Shown here in pieces: positions 9,075 to 16,985 of a DNA stretch of 64,000 nt. The position numbers were made by a program, and so were the translations under genes. Location of the stretch: assembly GCF_019748715.1 (NCBI RefSeq), contig NZ_JACLBZ010000008.1, forward strand, positions 186,001 to 250,000, written 5' to 3'. This stretch comes from Sporosarcina aquimarina. GTDB taxonomy: Bacteria; Bacillota; Bacilli; Bacillales_A; Planococcaceae. Position 1 is the first letter of the stretch. Each line of letters starts with the position of its first letter. Under the pieces are notes generated by a model, which saw only the letters and a list, made by a program, of their open reading frames with translations, had not been told where the DNA came from and made no database searches.

Positions 9075-9953
9075 TTACCGCTCACGTAATCTTTTTTCCC
9101 ATTCCTCTGAAAAACCAAGTTCTCCAAGATCAATATACTCTGCATATTCTTCTAAAAGGGCTTGCAAAGAAGTGATAAAGTTTGTACGATTTTCTTGGTG
9201 CAAAAGCCTACTCAGAACATATATAGCTGCAAACACACCGCTATTGCTTATTAAGCTTCTTTTTTTCTTAAATAGGGTTGGTTTAATGGTGAGCTTCTTA
9301 CCGTATAATCTTCCGTAATGCGCGCACACATTCCTCACGTAAGCAAGTGAATGAAGCCAACTCTCTACGTAATAGTATGGAATGTTAAAATCTTTAACGA
9401 CTTCATTCTTGGTATCTTCTTTTAGGTTCCTAAACAGTTTGGATAATTCTCCAAAAGAAATCACTTCGATTGCTACCCAAAAAGGAAACTCTCCGCCATA
9501 CTTTTGTCGATGATGCATGACAAAAAGTTCTCTTCCGGATCTGTCAATTTGTTTATCAAGCTCTTCTAAAAAACTATTGTGCGCCCCTTCGGAGGAGAAA
9601 TTTTCAGTATGTCTATAGCCCAAAGCCCCAAACTCATGTGCATGCTGGTAGGCAATTTTAGAACGAAATTCAATCTCTATAAATTCTAATTGGTTCATTA
9701 AAAGATCCCGTAGCTTTTGATCGAAATTGTATAGCATCTTCATGTGATGAAAAGTTATGCCATCTTGAAACACATCTCTATTACTGATATGTCTGAGCGT
9801 AAGACCATAAGCTGAAAACCTGTAATAATTCACTCGCTTTAAAAAGGATAATGCTTCTCCTTCGTCGTGTATAATTAAATTTCGTTCTTTTAAAATTTCC
9901 ATTTGCTGCTCGTATGTCGTTGGTTCTTTAATGTTTATTTCTGTAGGGTCCAA
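9075..9953 (-). CDS. Abi_2 family (AbiD/AbiF-like) HEPN-type abortive infection protein
   Basis: 292 residues from a TTG start at 9953. That start is chosen because GGGGGAG lies 7 bases before it and homology begins just after it (TTYEQQMEILKERNLII); an in-frame ATG at 10037 falls inside the -10 box of an upstream promoter and cannot be used from it. Family features: FLKRVNYYRFSAY near residue 40, YNFDQKLRDLLMNQLEFIE near 75, and RNVCAH near 205, an R-x4-H motif as in HEPN ribonucleases. Such proteins are toxic RNases acting on phage infection. Immediately upstream is a short terminated RNA. AT-rich, beside a Septu-like pair, thus part of a defence island. Confidence 0.85.
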   Translation of the reverse strand: MDPTEINIKEPTTYEQQMEILKERNLIIHDEGEALSFLKRVNYYRFSAYGLTLRHISNRDVFQDGITFHHMKMLYNFDQKLRDLLMNQLEFIEIEFRSKIAYQHAHEFGALGYRHTENFSSEGAHNSFLEELDKQIDRSGRELFVMHHRQKYGGEFPFWVAIEVISFGELSKLFRNLKEDTKNEVVKDFNIPYYYVESWLHSLAYVRNVCAHYGRLYGKKLTIKPTLFKKKRSLISNSGVFAAIYVLSRLLHQENRTNFITSLQALLEEYAEYIDLGELGFSEEWEKRLRER

Positions 9954-9973
9954 TTTAAATCTCCCCCAAATAT

Positions 9974-10029
9974 AAAAAAAAAACGACCCACCTTGGTCCG
10001 CATTGTTAAGTGGCGTGGTGGGTTCTGTT
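9974..10029 (-). ncRNA. Short RNA with its own promoter and terminator upstream of abi (candidate RNA antitoxin / abiF-type RNA)
   Basis: The promoter at 10036-10064 would start a transcript near 10029 that ends at a strong intrinsic terminator: stem ACCCACC (10023-10017) with GGTGGGT (9992-9986), an inner CGC/GCG pairing, then ten consecutive U (9983-9974). The RNA is only about 55 nt and finishes 20 bases before the abi TTG codon. Promoter, short RNA, terminator, toxin gene is the layout of type III toxin-antitoxin loci, and a conserved structured RNA called abiF has, to my recollection, been described upstream of Abi_2 genes. Membership of that family is not testable here. Confidence 0.7.
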
Positions 10030-10035
10030 GTTATC

Positions 10036-10064
10036 ATTTTATCAAGAATCGGCTATACTGTAAA
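10036..10064 (-). promoter_or_regulatory. Sigma-A promoter for the abi-leader RNA
   Basis: On the minus strand TTTACA (10064-10059), 17-base spacer, TAAAAT (10041-10036). The expected start point is around 10029, at the 5' edge of the terminator hairpin, so most transcription should stop before abi. Confidence 0.75.
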
Positions 10065-10566
10065 GAGGCAAATGCCCGAAACGTAATTTTTCATTTCAAC
10101 ATTTTTGGACAGAGATATGAAACTCCACATAAACAATGCTAGTTTATATGCATGGCAAACAAATAGTAACCAACAGTATCCGCAATGAACTGGAGATACT
10201 TATGCGTCACACAATTACTGTTTGTTAGACTTTCTAATTTATGGCGAGTTTTTTATAGTACAAATGAACATGCTTTCAGTTAAGTCTATTGATTAAAATA
10301 AGCGATGAGGATCAACCGATTTCGTCATTAGTTTTTTAGAAATGTAAAAAACCTCCTCCTGCTTTCTCCCCTATGAATGGTCGTATAAATTTCAACGTAT
10401 TGTCTGAGTTATGTATGGATCAGAAAGCTTTTTATGGTTCTTGTTATTTTTGATTTCTATAAACAGTGACTCTCTCTCCCACATACTGGTCCTATTAGCC
10501 GCAATAGCGGCTCAAAAGTACTCAATGTGACTCATTATATCTAAATTATTCAAATAGCCAGGATGG

Positions 10567-10725
10567 TTACTTTTTTCCGTTTATGAATAAAGCAATCATC
10601 ACACCTATGGCTATAGTCGCTACCGTTGCGATATCAAACCAAACCAGTGTCCCATTGAATAAATATTGGTTCAAGTTCAGTATTGTAGAAGATTCGAAAC
10701 GGTCCGGTAGTTGTGTGATAGCCAC
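10567..10725 (-). CDS. Small single-pass membrane peptide (hypothetical)
   Basis: A 52-codon frame starting GTG at 10725, ending TAA at 10567. The C-terminal half is one hydrophobic helix (TLVWFDIATVATIAIGVMIA, then LFINGKK) with a positively charged tail, which looks like a real protein end rather than noise. An AAGG lies directly against the GTG, too close for a good ribosome site, so it may be a relic or start at an internal TTG. It could be a holin- or toxin-like peptide or the remnant of a larger membrane protein. The rest of the 10143-10844 gap holds a short perfect hairpin AGCCGC-aata-GCGGCT (10497-10512) and nothing else recognisable. Confidence 0.3.
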   Translation of the reverse strand: MAITQLPDRFESSTILNLNQYLFNGTLVWFDIATVATIAIGVMIALFINGKK

Positions 10726-10844
10726 CTTATACTAAGGGGAAATTCCAGCAAACATTCTCCGTTTTTGTCGAGAGTCTGGCTTTACTTAAAAGTCTAGTAG
10801 TTTTCAATGACTCGAATGATCTCAATGAATATAGGATGGGCTTG

Positions 10845-11501
10845 TCACCCATTAACGGTACTTACTTTTGATTCAAACACCTCTATAAAATCCCTTACCA
10901 TTTTACTGTATTCTTCAGATATCGAAGCTGTTTTCCTTAAATCATCAAACAACGCAGTTCTTAATTCGGGCAACGTAGTGTTTTGAATTTGCATAATGAA
11001 ACCGTCTAGACTTTTTAAATGTTTAGTTCTATTTTCTACAAGTTCTGTTCTGTTCAAATCTATTTTTAGACCCGTTAAATTTCCTCTTTCCGAGATATAA
11101 GATACAAGAGGACCTGCAAAAAATAAATGTGCTGATGGTTCATCTTCATATGGGTCTATTAATAGGTTATTATTATCATAGTAGTCCCTTTTTCTGTTAT
11201 TACAAACTGGACAAGCAAGGGTCAAATTGCTCCATTCAAAACACTTCTCCGGAATTTCACTTTTAGGAAGAATATGCTCTATATCACCAAATGAAGTATG
11301 TAGTATCTTCGATTCGCAATAAGCACACTTACCATGTGTTTCCTTAATTAAAGCTGTTTTTACTTCTTTGTGTGAATACTTGGTCCCGATATTTTTAGAT
11401 ACAGATTTATCACCTGTTTTATACGCCAAGTATAAACTTTTCCAATTCTCTGCGTTTTCTTCTAGGATTCCAGGTTCGTTTAATTTTGTTAACTTAATCA
11501 T
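10845..11501 (-). CDS. ptuB: HNH endonuclease, PtuB-like (Septu defence)
   Basis: 218 residues. A zinc-binding HNH core is visible near residues 55-110: HGKCAYCESKI supplies the first Cys pair, IEHILPKS holds the HNH histidine, and LACPVCNNRKRDYYDN supplies the second Cys pair and the Asn. The N-terminal segment resembles the TIGR02646-like proteins that pair with AAA ATPases. In Septu systems this nuclease is assembled with the PtuA ATPase and degrades nucleic acid on infection. It starts 5 bases after the ATPase stop, on the same transcript. No reverse transcriptase (retron) gene is nearby, so this would be a stand-alone Septu. Family length and motifs are intact. Confidence 0.8.
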   Translation of the reverse strand: MIKLTKLNEPGILEENAENWKSLYLAYKTGDKSVSKNIGTKYSHKEVKTALIKETHGKCAYCESKILHTSFGDIEHILPKSEIPEKCFEWSNLTLACPVCNNRKRDYYDNNNLLIDPYEDEPSAHLFFAGPLVSYISERGNLTGLKIDLNRTELVENRTKHLKSLDGFIMQIQNTTLPELRTALFDDLRKTASISEEYSKMVRDFIEVFESKVSTVNG

Positions 11502-11506
11502 CCAAC

Positions 11507-12838
11507 TTACACCTCAAACCTTTGCAACATTTCTGATAGGTAATCTTCTAATCCCTTACTTTGTAAATAGGATTTCAAACGGTTATAAGAATTCAAATCT
11601 AACTTTTTAGTATCGAAACCTTTTATAGCTTCCTCAAGCTCATTTTCTAACCAAACAGGCATAGTGACAGTTACGCCTAATACATCCTTCAATATATCAA
11701 AAGCATCTTTGCTGCTATTTTCAAAGTCCAAATTTAAAGAAATGACCCTATTATTTTCATTATATTTTAAAGCATAAACACTGGCCTCTTTGATTGAATT
11801 AACAACAAATGGGCTATGCGTACTTATGATAAATTGCGCTTCTGGAAAAGCGTTTATCAAATTAGGGAGAATTTCTCTTTGCATAGAGGGATGAAGATGG
11901 TTTTCAATTTCGTCAATTAAAACGGTAAATTCCGAATCATCTTCATTAAACATAAATACCTGCCAAGCTAAATCTATCAAGGCTCCAAGACCCCCAGAAA
12001 CAGCATCGATTAAAAAATCTCCGCTATCAGTTTTCAATACAACCTCCCCTGATTCTATTTTTATTGCATTAAAGCCTATATGCCTAGGTAATAACTTTCT
12101 CAATATCTCTGCAAATCCATCGAACTTCTTTTGAAATTCCTGATTAGGTTCTACCAATGAATTACCTTCACCAAATACAGCTAACGACATAAGAGATTTT
12201 TTCATATAATGTACAGGGGAACTTGTATTATTATAATATACTTTATTTAATGTTCTAACTTGTAAGGAGTCTAAGTATTCTCTATATAACTGCTTTGTAT
12301 CATCAATCCTTAATGGAATTTCTTCAACTCTAACATAAGAGTATGGTTGCCTATGTGATGATATATTTACACCCTTAATTATTTCTTCACTGGGATAAAA
12401 CTCTTCATCAGAGTCAAAATACTTAAATCTTGTTTCAACCTGGTAAGAGGCACTGTGTACCTCTTCAGGAACATAGAATTTAAAAACACCTTTATCTGTT
12501 CTAAGCGTACCCATAACTAAATTATCCATATTAAAAGTATCTATATAGTTTCCACTATTATTAATTTCCTCCAACAATGAATTTTTTAGCTCTTTATTGG
12601 CATTTGAGAAGGCTAATATTTTCTGCAAATTTAGCCCCGCCAAAAACGAACTTTTACTATTTTTGATATGTAATTTTGCCACCTCTTCATAATCCCAGCC
12701 AATTTGTTTTGCCAATAACCTAAGGATAGAACTTTTCCCCGCCCCATTGGCCCCTGTTAATATTGTTACTCTAGGGTGAAAATTGATCTCTACCTCGTCG
12801 AACTGATTCCAGTCGGATAATTCAAGTCTCTCTAACAT
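11507..12838 (-). CDS. ptuA: AAA/ABC-type ATPase, PtuA-like (Septu defence)
   Basis: 443 residues, soluble, SMC/RecF-like ATPase. Walker A GANGAGKSS near residue 31, an ABC signature VSGGLGAL near 280, Walker B VLIDEIENHLHPS near 305, and the switch His in ISTHSPFVV near 340. There is a helical insertion between Walker A and signature. Together with the HNH gene immediately downstream it forms a two-gene Septu-like module. RBS GAAAGGAG sits 7 bases before the ATG, with a TATAAT about 25 bases further up. The pair is visibly AT-richer than the flanks, consistent with horizontal acquisition. Confidence 0.82.
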   Translation of the reverse strand: MLERLELSDWNQFDEVEINFHPRVTILTGANGAGKSSILRLLAKQIGWDYEEVAKLHIKNSKSSFLAGLNLQKILAFSNANKELKNSLLEEINNSGNYIDTFNMDNLVMGTLRTDKGVFKFYVPEEVHSASYQVETRFKYFDSDEEFYPSEEIIKGVNISSHRQPYSYVRVEEIPLRIDDTKQLYREYLDSLQVRTLNKVYYNNTSSPVHYMKKSLMSLAVFGEGNSLVEPNQEFQKKFDGFAEILRKLLPRHIGFNAIKIESGEVVLKTDSGDFLIDAVSGGLGALIDLAWQVFMFNEDDSEFTVLIDEIENHLHPSMQREILPNLINAFPEAQFIISTHSPFVVNSIKEASVYALKYNENNRVISLNLDFENSSKDAFDILKDVLGVTVTMPVWLENELEEAIKGFDTKKLDLNSYNRLKSYLQSKGLEDYLSEMLQRFEV

Positions 12839-13244
12839 GTATTTGCTCCTTTCAGAATGATTTTTTCACAATTATATCATTATTAGAATATTTATCCTAT
12901 GAAAGAATGGCAAAACTAAAAGGGGCGGCTTCTTAAATAGGGAAGAGAGCTTCGTATATAAGATATTAAGCTTTGCAGTCTTCACTACCTGCTTTGCTAC
13001 ATGTATTTTAGCAACATCGCATTGCTATAGTTTCTTTGAAAATTATTATTTTTCATAATCAGCTATGTCCAACTAGACGGTTACTACAGGTACTGCAGAT
13101 TATATAGAGTGGGCGGCTCACCTTTTGTATTGGAGTGTACTTGAGATCAGTGAACTACTCCTTCAATAAAGAAATGCATCAAGTTTAACTGTTTGGAGAC
13201 CTAGCAACCAGTAGGATTAGACAAAACCTCAATAAACTTCAAAC
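12839..13244. other. Intergenic gap with no gene
   Basis: About 400 AT-rich bases between the Septu promoter region and the terminator of the next unit. No open frame with a ribosome site or recognisable product was seen. Confidence 0.5.
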
Positions 13245-13271
13245 AAAAACCAGGCACTCTACCTGGTTTTT
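13245..13271. terminator. Bidirectional terminator
   Basis: Stem AAAAACCAGG / CCTGGTTTTT with a 7-base loop, 14 bases after the stop of the DUF3775-like gene on the minus strand. The A- and T-tracts on each side make it functional in both directions. Confidence 0.8.
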
Positions 13272-13284
13272 CATATAATTCAAT

Positions 13285-13698
13285 TCAAATATTATTTAAA
13301 GATCCTGCCATCAACTCCATTCCCCTGCTCAAATACTCATCCAAAGGCATCTTTTCCACAATTTGTTTCGCTTCAATTTTTTTCGTAGCCCAATGTAAGG
13401 AAGTGTATACTTCGTTAAATAGTATTTCCGCGCTGGTGTTCTTTTCAAGCGATTCATCTCTGCCAATATACATTACAGTCTGTATGAACTTTACTTCTTC
13501 GATCGGCAATTGCATAAGGTATTCATATATCGCACTATTCAATTGCCTTTCTTTCTTATATTCTTCGGAGTCCATATAGTCTTGGATCGCTTCTGCTGAT
13601 AGCGTTGCAATTCCCTCTTCAGCCATCACTTCACGCCGTTCCTTTGCCAACGAAATGACGCTCATTAATGCATCTTTTCTTTTCGGTGATAAGAACAT
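13285..13698 (-). CDS. DUF3775-like protein
   Basis: 137 residues, soluble and helical. The central segment YEYLMQLPIEEVKFIQTVMY followed by IGRDE resembles the DUF3775 pattern (LP-x-EE...-L-x-x-x-M-Y-x-GR), whose role is unknown. It is the last of four minus-strand genes (DGQHR protein, second DndB-like protein, ComK-like, this) and ends at a terminator; the 95-base gap to the ComK-like gene has no separate terminator, so readthrough is likely. It may be a partner of the cluster, but no function can be named. Confidence 0.6.
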   Translation of the reverse strand: MFLSPKRKDALMSVISLAKERREVMAEEGIATLSAEAIQDYMDSEEYKKERQLNSAIYEYLMQLPIEEVKFIQTVMYIGRDESLEKNTSAEILFNEVYTSLHWATKKIEAKQIVEKMPLDEYLSRGMELMAGSLNNI

Positions 13699-13793
13699 TC
13701 TCCTAATCCTCCTCTCCAGTTTTAAAGGCGCCCATATAGTCGTTCGCCGTTTTGCAGCACTATCAATCCTAACTTTCCTTCGTCATCGTATTA

Positions 13794-14348
13794 TTACTCC
13801 ACAAAATAATTCCTCTTCCTCCGATCTCGGCTGATCAAGTACTCAGCCGACTCAACTGATTCACAGACCATCAGTAAATCGGTCCGCCGGTCATTCGCAG
13901 TTTTTAACTTGCATGCCCGTTTGTATTTTTCATCGAAAGAGCTGTAACTGCTGTCGAGAATGAACAATGCCCCGTTTTCGAATACGACGCGTGTCTGCTT
14001 TTCCCGAAAGCTGTGATAGTTTTTGATTGAGAGCAGTCCAAACCAGACACAATCTTCTTTGTAAGGGGATTTGCTCGGAAACCAATACATACCGAGCTTC
14101 TCATTAATGATAACTGGCAGCATCGTGAGGTCCGGTCCGTCTAAGATGGTGCGGGATCCATCGTAGGCTCCCCGCAAATTTGATCCGTGATAACGGAGGT
14201 TCAAGTCAATAATTCCCGTAGGTGTGAGTGCTACCGAATGCAGTATATTGTTCTCCATAACCTTCGCATGCAATTCGCCGTCTTCCGTGTACTCCGGATA
14301 AATAATGCTTGTTCGTTTCGTCATCATAAAGTTCGTTTGCTTTCCCAT
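13794..14348 (-). CDS. comK: ComK-family competence transcription factor
   Basis: 184 residues from the ATG at 14348 (RBS GGGGGAAAAGAG); B. subtilis ComK is 192. The match runs through the core: SIIYPEYTEDGELHAKVMEN, FPSKSPYKEDCVWFGLLSIK, TRVVFENGALFILDSSYSSF, then the end of the DNA-binding region KRACKLKTANDRR. ComK activates late competence genes by binding AT-boxes as a dimer of dimers; the family also occurs as silent or regulatory paralogues in staphylococci and Listeria. Its placement downstream of two DndB-like genes and near a small sigma factor is unusual. A perfect 9-bp inverted repeat lies 47 bases upstream. Whether it is the main ComK of the strain is unknown. Confidence 0.8.
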   Translation of the reverse strand: MGKQTNFMMTKRTSIIYPEYTEDGELHAKVMENNILHSVALTPTGIIDLNLRYHGSNLRGAYDGSRTILDGPDLTMLPVIINEKLGMYWFPSKSPYKEDCVWFGLLSIKNYHSFREKQTRVVFENGALFILDSSYSSFDEKYKRACKLKTANDRRTDLLMVCESVESAEYLISRDRRKRNYFVE

Positions 14349-14394
14349 CTCTTTTCCCCCTTTTTTCTCAATCTCTTTTGGATTCAATTTAAAA

Positions 14395-14425
14395 GGAGTA
14401 TACTGAGGATAGATTGGTATACTCC
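14395..14425. promoter_or_regulatory. Inverted repeat GGAGTATAC-N13-GTATACTCC upstream of comK-like gene
   Basis: A perfect 9-bp inverted repeat with 13-base spacer, directly in front of the comK-like gene. Its right arm contains a possible -10 (TATACT on the minus strand), so a protein bound here would control initiation. It does not have the A4-N5-T4 form of a classical ComK box. Confidence 0.55.
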
Positions 14426-14437
14426 AATCGGTTATTC

Positions 14438-14477
14438 CCGAGTGAGTCTGGCAGGACTGTATCCACTCGGGGATTCT
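14438..14477. terminator. Hairpin between the second DndB-like gene and comK-like gene
   Basis: Stem CCCGAGTG / CACTCGGG with an 18-base loop, placed 21 bases after the DndB-like stop on the minus strand. The following bases (AATAACCG) are not a T-run, so this is a weak terminator or mRNA-end hairpin. Confidence 0.4.
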
Positions 14478-14497
14478 TCATTTTCCACTGACCTTCT

Positions 14498-15541
14498 CTA
14501 CTCACCTCCTTCAAGGCGCAACCATTGAACGAGTGCGTCATTCGTTTTTTTATCACTATTTAAATAATAGTATTTCGCTTTGCCCCGAGTGCTTCCGCTA
14601 AATTGTTTCCACGCCTCCTGATCCCGCGACCAATCGATATGCGCGAGCCGCCTCATGCGCTGCTGGAGTATCTCTTGCTTCGCCCGAAACGTTTCCTGAT
14701 CCAATCCTTCATAGGCATATTGGGTGATCGCCGACAACAAAGGAAAACTTGCGAGCATCGAATGCTCATAATCCCCTATCGTTTCCGGTGGATACAAGCT
14801 GAACAGCTCATCAAACCAGCTGTTGATCAACTCAAAACTCTCCTCAGTCGGCAATTGACGTTCCGCATACATCGACAGCTTGCCTGTAACGGTTTTCCCA
14901 GTCATAAAAAAGCCGACCAGCCGCCTCAATTGAGATAAGGAAAGCAAGTTTTTATTGCGCGGCCTCATGATCGCAGTTTTTTCAAGTTCGACGCCCGCCT
15001 TCTGCAACTGCTCATTACCTTCCAATATCCGGTTTGTCAGCTGGTTTACCTCGTTTCTCGAATCATAGGAAATCCTTTTAGACAGCGATACTTTTTTACC
15101 TTTCGTGTTGAGATCTATGTATAGCTGATCCGCTTGTTTTTGCTCCAACCCTTCAAAAACCTGTACGGCAACCTGGACGTTCGGGAGCATGTAATGCAAC
15201 GTAAACCCCTGTTTCTGCTCACTCGGATCGTCGCTGTTAATTAACTTGGAAACCGCCGCTTCAAGATGCGCAAGCGCTTTCACCCTTTGCGTTCCATCGA
15301 TGATTGCCAGCGACTTGGGTTTCCCGTCATCAAGGCTGCCTTGCTGGATCATCGCGACAATCGGTGGCAAGTAAATCTGTCCTTCCTCTGCATTTTCTAA
15401 AATGTAACGCCGAATCATCCGCACCTGCCCGGTATTCACTTCCCTCAAGTGCAGACGGTGATCTTCGAGCATTTCCGCCAACTCACTCACCGAATACACG
15501 AACATCGACTGCCTTGTAGAAAACACTTCATTAATGATCAT
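14498..15541 (-). CDS. DndB/DGQHR-family protein, second copy (DGTQR variant)
   Basis: 347 residues. The signature loop is IIDGTQRVKALAHLE near residue 85, a variant of DGQHR, followed about 60 residues later by YIDLNTKGKKVSLSKRISYD, the second conserved block of the family. DndB is known as a regulator of DNA phosphorothioation, and the DGQHR loop resembles the ParB/DUF262 nucleotide-binding motif. No dndA, C, D or E is in the window. The start codon abuts the stop of the upstream gene (TAAATG), so the two homologues are made together and may form a heterodimer. GC content is visibly higher than the neighbouring Septu genes. Confidence 0.75.
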   Translation of the reverse strand: MIINEVFSTRQSMFVYSVSELAEMLEDHRLHLREVNTGQVRMIRRYILENAEEGQIYLPPIVAMIQQGSLDDGKPKSLAIIDGTQRVKALAHLEAAVSKLINSDDPSEQKQGFTLHYMLPNVQVAVQVFEGLEQKQADQLYIDLNTKGKKVSLSKRISYDSRNEVNQLTNRILEGNEQLQKAGVELEKTAIMRPRNKNLLSLSQLRRLVGFFMTGKTVTGKLSMYAERQLPTEESFELINSWFDELFSLYPPETIGDYEHSMLASFPLLSAITQYAYEGLDQETFRAKQEILQQRMRRLAHIDWSRDQEAWKQFSGSTRGKAKYYYLNSDKKTNDALVQWLRLEGGE

Positions 15542-16636
15542 TTATCGCTTCCCCTCCTCGTGAATGAGCAATAAAAACTTCAGCATAGTCCGTTTAACCG
15601 CCGTGGAAGTCGAATGATTGCGCACTTGTCCGGAGCTTTTGTCGTACATATGGCTAAAAGCCGGGTCATTGTGTTTCCACGTACACTTTTTTTTCAACAA
15701 CTGCAACCGCTGAATCGCTTCCAAATGCGTCAAAGACTGCTCGCGCATTAATGTGAAGACGGTGTAGGCCAGCGCCACTTGCACACCGGTCACCCCGCAG
15801 GCATATGTTTTGCGATCCGCCATTCGTTTTGGGAACAATAGTTGCCAAGACATAAAAAAAGCTTTCGAGATCTTTGGCACCTCACTCGCCTTGCAACCTC
15901 TGTAATACGGGTCCCCCGTCTTGGTTGTCAATATCCCTTCAAACAGTGCAATCAAACATTTCCGCATCGTGATGAGTGACGTAACGGCTGTGCTTTTCTC
16001 CGTCAGACGAGAATGTTTGTCGTCAATTTCCATTACAAGCTGCAGCTGTTCCGCCACACTTCGCGTCAACTCAATGTACGGATCCCGCTGATCATACTGC
16101 AACATCAATCCTGAATGCGCTTCTCTGCGTTCTGTATTTAGGTCTGTAAACAGTTGTCTTTCCTGCTGCTGATTCAAATCCAAATAGACTTGCATCGATA
16201 CCGGATAACTGGAAAGCCGGTAAATATATTCTCCCGCCTGGCGTGCCTCCTCCCAGTTCCCGAATTCCTCTGCCGCTTCTTTTTGTGATTTCAGCTGACT
16301 GATCGCCGAAGCAATGGCGGAAAGCCTGTGTTGGCCGTCCAGGACGTACATATTGCAGCCTGGCTTTAAGACAAATCCATCCTCGGTTTCCTGTATATTT
16401 TGCCGGCTGGAAAACACGAACGGTGAGAAATAGAACGGCTCCTCCTTCTCTAAACTTTCTATAATGAAATTACGGATATCTTTACGTTTTCGGGGATCCA
16501 GCTGCCGTTGTACCTCATGGTCGATTTCAAACATCGCTTCCAGCATTGAAAAACGAGTTTGAGTACAAAGAACTTCTTTACCGAACTGCTCATAGCTGAC
16601 CCCGCTCATTGTTGCAGTAACCCCCGCGTTCACCAT
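15542..16636 (-). CDS. DndB/DGQHR-family protein, first copy
   Basis: 364 residues with the canonical loop YVLDGQHRLSAIASAI near residue 100 and the second block YLDLNQQQERQLFTDLNTER near 165. It is homologous along its length to the following gene. Possible roles are regulation of DNA modification or ParB-like DNA or nucleotide binding; neither can be fixed here. RBS GGGGGAGGAAATAACC precedes the ATG, with TATACT about 30 bases further up. Divergent to a small sigma factor across a 350-base regulatory region. Confidence 0.78.
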   Translation of the reverse strand: MVNAGVTATMSGVSYEQFGKEVLCTQTRFSMLEAMFEIDHEVQRQLDPRKRKDIRNFIIESLEKEEPFYFSPFVFSSRQNIQETEDGFVLKPGCNMYVLDGQHRLSAIASAISQLKSQKEAAEEFGNWEEARQAGEYIYRLSSYPVSMQVYLDLNQQQERQLFTDLNTERREAHSGLMLQYDQRDPYIELTRSVAEQLQLVMEIDDKHSRLTEKSTAVTSLITMRKCLIALFEGILTTKTGDPYYRGCKASEVPKISKAFFMSWQLLFPKRMADRKTYACGVTGVQVALAYTVFTLMREQSLTHLEAIQRLQLLKKKCTWKHNDPAFSHMYDKSSGQVRNHSTSTAVKRTMLKFLLLIHEEGKR

Positions 16637-16848
16637 GGTTATTTCCTCCCCCTGCCATTTTGACCAGTATAGCCCAAGTATTCAAAATAGTCTATCTAAT
16701 TTTATGATTATTTCAATTTAATACTAATAGTTGTATCTAGTCCAGATTTTCTTGTACTCTTTACAAATCTTAAAAAGTATGTTATTGGTCTATATTTTGA
16801 CATTTTCATTTTAATAGAACTTTTAACGTTCCTACTGCGTAAACGACA

Positions 16849-16887
16849 AAAATGCCCGGGCAATATCTCTAATCCTACCGGGTGTTT
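16849..16887. terminator. Terminator-like hairpin in the leader of the sigma-factor gene
   Basis: Left arm AAAATGCCCGG and right arm CCGGGTGTTTT form an 11-bp stem with two G-U pairs; on the minus strand the second arm ends in TTTTT. It lies between the divergent DGQHR and sigma genes, about 100 bases before the sigma start, and downstream of a TTGACA at about 16797, so it could attenuate sigma expression. Confidence 0.45.
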
Positions 16888-16985
16888 TGCAAAAATGGCG
16901 GTTCGTTTTTTCTGTTTGCCCTATTTATGATAAAGGCACCCAGGGAATACAGGATGCCGTGCACGGCCTGAAGAGGTCGCTGAAA

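Noticed and set aside
9903-10142. 79-codon plus-strand frame over the abi leader
   Set aside because: Overlaps the promoter and terminator hairpin of the short RNA; no ribosome site.
10845-12838. Retron reading of the ATPase/HNH pair
   Set aside because: Some retrons use a PtuAB effector, but there is no reverse transcriptase or msr-msd region on either side.
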